A stretch of DNA of 64,000 nucleotides, taken from NCBI GenBank assembly GCA_027574665.1, contig CM050677.1, positions 3,171,273-3,235,272 on the forward strand. Reading direction: 5' to 3'. The notes under the pieces are model-generated. The model ran no database searches. It saw only the letters and a list, made by a program, of their open reading frames with translations, and was not told the DNA's origin. Position numbers and translations under genes: made by a program. The stretch comes from Rhynochetos jubatus (Eukaryota > Chordata > Aves > Eurypygiformes > Rhynochetidae). Shown piece by piece: positions 44,561-64,000 of the stretch; position 1 is the stretch's first letter; each line of letters starts with the position of its first letter.

Positions 44561-46399
44561 GCGGGCGCTGCAGCAGTAGGGAAGCCTTTGGCTTCGGTGG
44601 GGAAGCGGCGGCCGGGGCGAAGGCGATCGCCGGAAGGGGAAGCTCAGCACAGCGATCCCCTACGTTCAGGGGTTTAACGGAAGCGGGCCTTGGGTTTCTT
44701 GATAGTGATTGTGTTCTTTTTCCTCCAGGAGCTGCCGTACCCACACGAGCCGCCGGCAATTGGCATTTAAACCCGCGGAGATAAAGCCAGGCCTGATGTG
44801 CGCTCGGGCCGGCCGGTGATGTAATTTTTAATGGCCTGAATTCACTGATTTCTGCTTTCCCCCGCCACCGACCAGGGCCGGGTTTAAGAAACAGCTCGAT
44901 TTTTAAAATTAAAACCCCGAGGAGGTGCTGAGCCAGGTGCCCAGGCTGTGCCGCAGCGTCCCGCTGCTCTCCTCGCGTCACCCCGGCTGACCGGGGTAAT
45001 GCACCTCGTCAGGCCATTGACAGCACTTGGGGAAATAAACGTGCGTTCTTTTTGTCCCCCTTTTCTCTGTCCCTCTCCCCGTGCCTGCCGCTGCCGGGCA
45101 CCACTCGCCTCCGAGCCTTGGGCAGCTCCGGCTTTTCCTTTGCTCCCTTGAAAAGCCCCAGGCCTGCTGCGGTTCGGTTCTGAGCTGCGTGGAACGCTGT
45201 AGGACTTCCCTCGCTCGGGTGCTCACGCGTCTCCGCGTCCTGGCTCGGCGGACGGGATTCAGGGAGCAGCACGTCCACACCGGTGTCTTTGCCGGAGCGC
45301 GGCGTGAGCAGCACCTTCCAGAGAGTGTCTGCGCTCCGGCTCTTCCCTCGCGTCGGCAACCGCTTCGCACTTCTTTATGTTTAGTTCTTGCCTGGCTGGC
45401 CCCGGTGCCCCCCGTGTCCCCCTGGCCACGTCCGCTCGAGGTTTTCCCTCGGTCCTCGTGGCGTAGTCCGCATCACGGTGTCAGCCAGCGGGGATTGTGG
45501 GAACGGTCTGGGCTTTGCCTGACCTGGGGGATGCCGGTTCGGAAGCAGCGTGCCCGCCTCGCAGAGGTCCGTGTTATCACACAGGGCTTAACCCGGATTA
45601 TTTCCTGCCGTCACCCCCAGAACCACGGTGGGTGTTCTTGGTGCCGCTGAGCGAGGAGCTGGTCCCCTCGGGAGCCAGGCTGGGGGCTGTAAAACCCTGC
45701 AGAAAGATGGCCACGGAGCTGACAGCCAAGATCCGTGTCCGCCTCTCCCCGCCTCTGAAACCAGGAAAATCAGGGGGGTAGGGACATGCTTTGTGCCTGC
45801 AACATCTGTGGCTGCCCGATGGCGACCCTCGTTTTGGGGTGAAGTGGCCTAGTCGGGTGGGCAAGGCGCTGAGTTTCTCCTCGTTTTTCGGAAGGAACGC
45901 GGGTTTATTGCGGTCGCAGCTGGGAATCGGGCGCGTAAACCACGTTTTATGGTGACGTGAGGTTTCGGCGCGGCTGTTGCAGAAGGTGATCCTTGTGTTT
46001 ATGCTGGGCTCGAAGCCTAAATAGACGTCTTCTAGCCATGGCCAAATTAATTGGTGTGCACCAGCGTTTGGCCGGCGGGGCTGGGACTCAACGGTTGGTC
46101 TTTGCTCCGTCGCTGAGGGATCCCTACAACTTTGACATCCTTTGGCCTTGTCCTTGCTGACTCATTTGACCATTGCCCTGGTTTGTTTTCCTTACAAACG
46201 AGCGTCGCGTTGCTAGCTGGTGGGGCAGGGTGATGAACGTTCCGGTACCTTCTCAGCGAGGTAGCCAGTGGCAGAGCCGTTAACCGCCTGGGTTGTGGGG
46301 GATGTATGGCTCTGACCCTGCTGCAGGGTTTCTACTTGGGTTGAACGCCTCTGGGGCGGTTGGTGGCTCCGGCTGGTCCATAGGTATCTCGACATATAT

Positions 46400-47185
46400 A
46401 AGCGTATTCACGGATATGTTGACCGCAGTCAATGGCTCAACGTCCAGATGGACATCAGCGATGCACGGTGTCCGTCGGGGGTCTGTACTGGGACCCGCAC
46501 TGGGACCGGTACTGTTTGTACCTGCACCACCGACCAAGAGGGTGGCGTTGTGGATGACACCACGCTGCACGGTGCCGTTGGTGGCCACAAGGGAAGAGCC
46601 GCCGTCCGTAGGGACCTGGAGACGTCGGCCAACGCCAACCTGCCGAGGTTCAGCGCAGCCGAGTGCCAGGCCCTGCAGTGGGGTGGGGGCGTCCCCCGTA
46701 CCCGCTCAGGTGGGGGCAGAGAGCAGCCCTGCAGAGAAGGACTTGGGAATGCTGAGGGGCGAGAAACGGGACGGGAGCCAGCTCTGCCGTGGAGAGGCCA
46801 GGGGAGTTGGGGGTGTTCAGCCTGGGGAAGAGGAGGAAACCTTGCTGCGGCCTCTCAGTACTCGCAGGGGCTCGTAAGGAAGATGGAGAGAGGCTTTTCC
46901 CAGGGCCGTCGGTGACAGGACGAGGGGCGGCAGCTTTCCACTGACACTGGGAGGCTGAGGCTGGACAGGCGGGAGGAATTCTTTGCTCTAAGCACGGGGA
47001 GCCACTGGAGGAGGCTGCCCCGAGGAGCTGTGGATGGCCCACGCCGGGAAGGGGTCACGGTGAGGTGGGACGGGGCTTGGAGCAACCAAGTGGGAGCCGT
47101 CCCTGCCCACGACCGGGGGGGTTGGTCCAGGTGGTCTTCCAAGGCCCTTCCAACCCAAACCCATCTATGATTCCGTATGTGCGTG
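46400..47185 (+). mobile_element. CR1 LINE 3' fragment, plus strand
   Basis: The upstream part carries a decayed reverse transcriptase piece (RGSVLGPAL near 46480-46510). The 3' end is well kept: 'gacaggacgaggggcggcag', then the terminal block ending 'cttccaacccaaacccatctatgattc' in short. It lies in the ARHGAP35 intron, in the same direction as the gene. Confidence 0.85.
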
Positions 47186-50100
47186 CACGCACATGCACGC
47201 ATGTGTCTGTAGCTGTAACCCTGCAGTCAGAGTCCTTGGGGAGCTGTTGGCGGAGCCGCCGACTCAGCCCAACACCACGTTTCTAACAACCTACCTCAAG
47301 GCTGGTTTCTCCCCTCCTTCTGCTGGAGGAGATGGCCTTGGCCAGGGAAGGGGATCCCAGCCGTGCCAGGGAGTCCGCTCGTCTGTGGAACACTTAGGAG
47401 AGCCGCTTGCTGTTGGGCGGGCTCCATGCTTTTGCTGGGGGGTGGGCGAGTGCCCGCAGAGAGCTCGCCCCCTGCCACCCATCGCTCCCTCCTACCGTGC
47501 TTGGGGAGCCGGTGAAAGGACGGGCTCGCGTCCGCCCTGCAACGCAAGAAACGCCCCAAACCAGCCCCGTACGAGGGCGTTTTTGCCGGGTGCTTTGCTG
47601 ACGGTGAGAGCCGCCAAGGGGGAGCATGGAGACGATTAATATCCACGCAGCACCGTGTGTCCGTTTCCCCCATCCCAGCACCTGACCTTTGCTTTTTGCC
47701 TCGGGATGCTGGGATTGTTTTTAAAGACCTTTACAAGTGGACGAACGCAGTAGCGTCGCCACGCGCTGAGGCCGGGCTGATGGTGGCGTCGGGGAAACTC
47801 TTAAATCCCTACGTGAGAAACGGCACTGGGATGAAGATTCCGCCCCCACACGCGCTGCCATTGCGATGTGGATAACTGTCTGGGATATTTGCCTCGCCAT
47901 GGACGAACCGTGGTTTATTGGAAAGGGGTTGTAGCCTCGGTTCGGTGTGTTTAGCGCTGTCCCGGCCTGCGCCGCGCCTCTGCCGCGACACGAGATGCTC
48001 CTCAAAGCCACCTCCTTGCAGAAGAACCTTTGCCCGCCCGTCGCGGGATGCTGTCTTCCCCCCGTCCTGCCGTTCCTTTCTGGTCAGAGGGATGTCGTGA
48101 CCCCGACGGGGAGAGCGCGCCCAGGCTGCTTGGCTCCTGGCCACGTGTTTCCACCGTTCAGGCTGTCAGGGTTATTTCACGGCGCTTCGATGACGCCGCG
48201 GCCGGGCTGCCCGAAACACCCGAGATGAGCGTGGCTGGCGTGCGCTGCTCTGGACCAGCCGCCGTGGTGGGATCGTGCCGTGCGCCTTCCCCGGAGAAGG
48301 GGAACATCGAACCCCGTCCTGTTGGTTTCAGACTTCGCGGTTGGTTGGGTGTTTGTCTGGAGCTTCGAGCAAGTTCAGGGTTGCCACTTGCAGAGAGCGA
48401 CAGTAAGTTTGGCGTTCGAGGCTGGTCCGCGGCACCGGGCGGTTTACCCGAGAGACGCAGGGCTTGGGGAGCAGCAGCATCGCAGGGTCGCCGCGTCTCC
48501 GCGCAGCTCTAAGGGATGATGTTTGGTTTGGTGATGTTAATGGAGAACAAGGTGCCGGAGATGCCCTGTGTCCCCTCAGGGTGCTGCGGGGCTGCCGCTT
48601 CTCCCCATTCCTCTGCCGTTTCGGAGGTTATAGCCCCTGCCTCTGCGTAATCGGCCCTCTTACTGAGGGCCTTGGATTCTTTAATTTAGAACGCTTCTAC
48701 TAAACGCTCGGTTTTCTTAAAAAGGCCGACATCGGAGGGGTGCTGGGTGCAGGACGGAGAGGCTTGTCCTGCAGCAGGTTGCAGTCCAGCCAGGCACCAC
48801 TCCGCAAACAAGGTGTAGGCAAGAACAGAGCTGTGTCTGCTTGAACCTGGGTTTCGTTTTGTCCGATTGCCCAGCAGGAGCCCTGGTTCTGCTGTCATTA
48901 GCCCGTGGCTTCGTGCCGTGCAGAGCACTCGGTGCCCCAGGCGTGTGTGGCGGTGGGTCGAGGAGGAAGAGGATCCCGTTGACCTGGGGAGAGCTGCAAC
49001 ACGGAGGTCATTCCCCTTAAATAAATAGAAAGCCATGCCAAAAGCCGGCTGGCGGCGTCCGTGCTGACGTCGGGTCCCCTGGCCCTGGGGGTTTTCGAGT
49101 TGCGAGCTGGAGTTTCTCCTCCCACAGCACTCGCCGGAGCCTTAGTGACCCTGGTGAGCGCCCCAAAGAGCATGAAGAAAGCTTTGTCTCTGGTTTAACA
49201 GCGTTCGGGAAGCTGCTTAAGTGAACGTACTATGAATTCTGGGGCTGTTGCGACACACGCACGCGGCGAGCGCCGGGGACTGGGGTGGGAAGCTAGGTTT
49301 GGTGCCGGCAGCCGCCCAGGCTTATCGGCAGCCAGGAATGTGTGACCTGTCGTCGCTGGTGGCAGTGGCCATACCCAGGTATCTGGGGGTGGAAATACCT
49401 TTTTTTTTTTTAATCTCTTTTCTTCTTTTTGGGTCTTCTGCCAGCTGCTTATGAGGAAACAAGAGCTAAATTCCCCCTGCTTTGCTGGGAATTAACAGAG
49501 CGGGTCCCTTCTTCTTCCTGGTGCTCCTGGCTGGACTTTGTGGCGTAAATGAGTAACTCCTGACTCAGGGTTTTAGGGGAGAAAACGAAAGTGAGCGCCA
49601 TTTGGTACCGCTTTTCCCCTTCCCGTGTCCCAGGCCGAGGAGAAAGGACGTCGCTTCGTTAGGCTGAGCTGAACGGGGAGCTGAGGATGGGCGGGCGTGG
49701 GTGCGAGCACCCCAAAGCAGGGCAGGCGGGCAGCTTGCTGCGGCTCCTGCGTCTGGATCCGGGGGTGGGTTGCTGATCCCGCCGACTGGTTTCCCAGCAC
49801 ATGCAGGGTGGAAACAGGCAGGGTCCCGCGTGCCTGGCCAGGATGGGTCCCACCACGTCCCGGCGCGCCCACGAAACCCGCTCTTGTGCCGTTGCCCTTC
49901 CGAAACCTTGCATCTCTCTCTGGTTCTAGGTAATGAAAGCCAAATTTTAAAGGTATGAAGCTGATCGCGGGAGGAAGCGGGGGAAATGGCCCGCAGGAGT
50001 CATTAAGACGTGAGGGGATTTTTTGAACTATTACCTGCATCTAATTTCTGTGATTTTGGTGTGGAAACCCCACCCGCGACGTGCTCCACCGTCCCAGTCC

Positions 50101-51654
50101 GTTGCTTTTTGCCGGTGTAGGAAACGCTTGTGCAAGCAGTCGTGAGTGGGATGAAAGTGACGGTGCAAAGCCGAAGGAGCTGCCTCTGCTGGAGTTCGAT
50201 TTTGCTTCCAAAACACTTATGCAGCCTTGTGTACCACAACTTTTGCTGACAGAAGAGAAGAAGGCGGCTTCTCCGCCAGGCAGAAGTGAGCAGAAAACCT
50301 GCATTTCACCAAATTCATTCGAAACCGTCGGATGACGCTGTCGCCCGGCCTAGTGACACCCTGCTAGTTAATTGTCCTCTTTGCACTGAGCATTAAACCG
50401 GGAAATGGTGCGGGATCCTCTACGCTGGCCCTTCCGCACCCCTGTTGGATGCTCGGTACATTCCTGCCTTCTCACAGATTTGGTCTTGGAAATCAGCGGC
50501 TTTGCAGCTCCAGGAGGTTTTATTTTTTGCAGAACATCGGGAAGGTGGTTTTACATCCGTGACAGGAGGGCTGGGCGCGGACAGGGACATACTCCGTTGT
50601 GCCACGCGCCTGAGGATAACCCATCTGTTGCACGCGATTAAGTGTTCCGGACCCGTAAATCGCTCTTTGCAGAAATCCAAACAACCCGTTTCACAGAATT
50701 TCTGCTGCTGGGCCGCGGTGAGAAAATTTGCAGCTGGAGGGAATCCCTCCGTCCTGGAGCCCGTGCCGTGTTTCCAGCTGCCGTGGTGGTCAGGCTGTCC
50801 TGCCAGAGCACGGGAGCGTTAGAGAGGACATGGGAGAGTAGTTGGGCCACGAGGCAGCCCAGTTAGAACAGTGCTGGGGGTAAGCCGGGGCACGCTGCTG
50901 TCTTGCCAGGGTCTGGGTGCTTGGCCCCCAGCTGGGCTGGTCCTCCAGAACAGGGAGAAACGGGAAGGATGGAGGAAAAACATGGGAGGAAGAGCGGCAT
51001 TCCCGGTGGAGCAGCAGAAGAAGCTGTGCGAGCAGCCCCGGCCAGCCTCCCGGGGAGTAACTGCGTTCCTTCCAATTGAGCGATGAGTAATTATTGGAAG
51101 TAATTAGAGGTTTGACCGGGGCTCGGCAGCATAGTTTACATCGCACCGGTGCCGCCGCTGTTACGCCCTTTTACCCGCAGGAGTCTCGGAGTGACGTGCT
51201 GCCGATAAGCGACGATCCTGTGGGAAATAAAGCATCCATGGAAGAGCCGAGAGTGTGCAGAGCGACTCCTAAAAGACCCAAACTCCTTGTGTTTAAGCGC
51301 AAACGCTCATGTCTTTGTGGCCTTTGGGTCGCGTAACCTGGTGACTTGGCGGATGGGTGACCTCGTGGAGGGGTGAAACGTGGGGGTCTGAGAGCAAGTG
51401 AACGCGAGGGTGGGTTCCTGACGCAGAGCACCCGGCAGCCTGGCGGGTTTGCAGCTGCCTTCGTCTGCCGCGTGGCTCAGTCCGGCTGGGGAGCTGAGGG
51501 AACCGCCACCGACGCGGAGGCGGTGTGGAAGGCTGCGCTCCCTGGGCCGTTCTGACGCCCCACGCTGTCATCCGCTCGTGCGTTCGTTTTGGTCCTGCCA
51601 TCAGCTGAAAACTCTCCCGCTCTCGGCTTGTAAAGCAGACCGTCCCGGCTGCTC

Positions 51655-51850
51655 TGTTTTGTGGAATCACAGGAGGTTTTGGGTTGATGGGACCTTCAGA
51701 GGTCATCCAGCCTTCCAGCTGTGGGCAGGGACTTCCCCCACTAAAACCCGGTCCAACCTTGCCTCGATCCCTTCCCAGGATGGGGCGTCCACGGCTGCTC
51801 TGGGCAACCTGCTGCCGTGTCTCACCACCCTCCTGGTTCCAGGAGCAGTA
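51655..51850 (-). mobile_element. CR1 3'-end fragment, minus strand
   Basis: Reads, on plus, 'gtggaatcacaggaggtttt', then 'catccagccttccagctgtg' and 'gggcaacctgctgccgtgtc', the reverse complement of the CR1 3' terminal block. About 200 bp long. Confidence 0.85.
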
Positions 51851-52493
51851 ATTAGGGCCGGCCCTCCCTTGAGCGCTGTTCCCTCTGGGAGGAGTTCCTC
51901 GTGCCAGCCGATGCTCCGGGCGCCTCTTCAAGGCTTTGGTTGGGTCTCCCTGCCTGCCTGTTTTTTTAAGCTGTTCTGATCCTATTAGATCCCGTCTATC
52001 CGCAGGGAGCGAGGAGGTAATCCTCCCGGTAGAAGCAGTATTGGTGTTAAGACGGCACTACGCTTGATCTTAAGTCAAAAGGCAAAGAACAGACAGGGCG
52101 GTTTGTTTTACTCGCTTTCTTTTCAGCGTTGAATGGGAAACGCCCACGGAGCAAACCCTCTCCCCCAGGCTCCGCCGTGGGTCCCCTCGGCTCTTTCCTG
52201 TGCCACTGACCCGTTTTTCTTGCTCCCTGCCCGGCTGGGGGGCAGACCGTGACCTCGATCTGCCTTCGCGACACGGTCGGCTTGTGGTTTGTGCCCACAA
52301 GCTGCTTGTGACAGCGGCAAGGAAGCCGTGGCCGCTGCGGTTAGCGCTCGGTCGGATGCTGCGCCCGGCACGTCTGCGCCACTGCCGGCACCTCCTTGGC
52401 GTAGGCGCTGGCGTTTGAGTGCCAGGCATGTAAAACCATACGGGTTTGGGGTTCCGGAGCTGAAACGCTGATGGTTTTTTCCCTTCCTCCTAG

Positions 52494-62761
<10,268 letters not shown>

Positions 62762-63169
62762 GCTGGCGCCGGAGAACAACGTCAGACTGACAGAAGCCAA
62801 CCGGAAAGAAACACACAGGAATCTTGGTCTGGTCTGGGGTTGCCCGGCGGAGACGGGGGAGCGAGCGCCGGGCTTGGGCTTGCCCTCTCCCGCCCCGGCG
62901 CAGACTTGGGCACAGCGGGAGCGTGCCGGGGTGGCCGGACTTGGGGGCCCCAGGAGGATTTATCCCCACCTTTCGGTTTGAGCAGGGGGTTGAGGAGCGG
63001 ATCCAGCGCCAGTGGGACGGTGGGGCTGAGCCAGCGGACGCGCATGCCGGGGTGCTCGGCAGATCGGACGCTTCTCTGGCTGCCGCTGGACTTTTCGGCT
63101 CAGCCCTGGCGCCGTGAAACCCCCTCGCATCCTGCAGGACGCAGCCGGTCACTCTCCCGGTGCTGTCTG
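62762..63169 (+). other. ARHGAP35: ARHGAP35 3' untranslated region, start
   Basis: Follows the stop codon at 62759-62761. No AATAAA is seen before the minisatellite, so the end of the transcript is not fixed. Confidence 0.5.
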
Positions 63170-64000
63170 AAGCTCACCTGGCATGGCCCCAGCTCGCCCA
63201 GCATGGCCCAGGGCTCGTCCAACACACTGCAGCACAGCCTGAGGCTCGTCCAGTGTGGTCCGGCACGGCCCCAGGCTGCTCTGCTGCAGGTCAAGGCTCA
63301 TCCAACATGGTCCAGCATAGCCCAAGGCTCATCCATTGTGGTCCAGTGCAGCCCAAGATTCATCTGATGTGGTCCAGCACAGCCCAAGGCTTGCCTAATG
63401 TGGCCCAAAGGTCATCCATTGTGGTCCAGTTTAGCCCAAGGCTCATCCATCATGGTCCAGCTTAGCCCGAGGCTCATTCATCGTGGTCCAGCTTAGCCTG
63501 AGGCTCATCCATCGTGGTCCAGCTTAGCCCGGGGCTCATCCAGCGTGGTCCAGTTTAGCCCTAGGCTCATCCAGCGTGGTCCAGCTTAGCCCAAGGCTTG
63601 TCTTATGTAGCCCAAAGGTCATCCAGCATGGTCCAGCTTAGCCCGGGGCTCATCCAACGTGGTCCAGCTTAGCCCAAGGCTCATCTAGCGTGGTCCAGCT
63701 TAGCCCGGAGCTCATCCAGCGTGGTCCAGCTTAGCCCGAGGCTCATCCAGCGTGGTCCAGTTTAGCCCGGGGCTCATCCAGCGTGGTCCAGCGTAGCCCA
63801 AGGCTCATCCAGCGTGGTCCAGCTTAGCCCGGGGCTCATCCAGCGTGGTCCAGTTTAGCCCGAGGCTCATCCAGCGTGGTCCAGTTTAGCCCGAGGCTCA
63901 TCCAGCGTGGTCCAGTTTAGCCCGAGGCTCATCCAGCGTGGTCCAGCTTTGCCCGAGGCCTGTCCGACACATCCCATGGCTCACTCAGTGCATCCCAAGA
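63170..64000 (+). repeat. 31-bp minisatellite downstream of ARHGAP35
   Basis: 'cagcgtggtccagtttagcc' type units start at 63841, 63872 and 63903, an exact 31-bp period. Units are diverged at the left (63170-63500) and very even at the right. About 25 copies reach the window end. Confidence 0.95.

Larger units (their letters stand above)
43291..52493 (+). other. ARHGAP35: ARHGAP35 intron 1
   Basis: About 9.2 kb. It holds a short GC-rich minisatellite (44360-44560), two CR1 pieces (46400-47185 and 51655-51850) and a poly-T tract at about 49400-49411. I recognise no gene inside: the many open frames are short, lack domains, and are expected by chance in GC-rich DNA. Confidence 0.6.

Noticed and set aside
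63170-64000. CRISPR-like array
   Set aside because: Units are head-to-tail without unique spacers, and the genome is a bird's; it is a minisatellite.

Overview
The window is avian nuclear DNA. It carries chicken-repeat-1 (CR1) LINE fragments, an avian ERV-L/spuma-like provirus, a CCDC81-like gene family typical of birds, and very GC-rich compact genes full of minisatellites. The right half has the mammalian chromosome 19q13.3 gene order. This looks like a GC-rich microchromosome segment. I cannot name the species from the sequence.

Layout: 1-1530 is a CR1 LINE on the minus strand. 2528-9348 is a gag-pro-pol endogenous retrovirus with two LTRs, no env, and a pol frame broken by in-frame stops. 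8711-25136 is a very large inverted repeat. Its left arm (8711-16541) begins with the 3' LTR of the provirus. Its right arm (17780-25136) ends with a solo LTR in the opposite orientation. A unique spacer of about 1.24 kb separates the arms. Each arm carries one CCDC81-like gene, so the two genes are transcribed away from each other from the spacer. Each arm also carries a minisatellite and a CCAAT/GC-box patch.

25.1-28.3 kb is a short unassigned stretch, a C-rich minisatellite and a CpG-rich region with no gene I can name. 28.3-29.2 kb (minus) is a compact four-exon COX7A1-like gene. 29.8-36.9 kb (minus) is STRN4 in 17 coding exons, including one GC-AG intron. 39.1-40.6 kb (plus) is FKRP in a single coding exon. 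41.1-42.6 kb (minus) is AP2S1. 43.1-62.8 kb (plus) is ARHGAP35, with a probable non-coding first exon at a CpG island shared with AP2S1, a 3.9-kb second exon and five downstream coding exons. The window ends in a 31-bp minisatellite.

STRN4-FKRP-AP2S1-ARHGAP35 matches the mammalian order and orientation, but the SLC1A5 gene that mammals have between FKRP and AP2S1 is not here: the two polyA signals are only about 430 bp apart. The genes have unrelated housekeeping jobs: respiratory chain, STRIPAK scaffold, dystroglycan glycosylation, clathrin adaptor and Rho GTPase control. The most unusual structure is the LTR-bounded palindrome with its near-identical divergent CCDC81-like pair.
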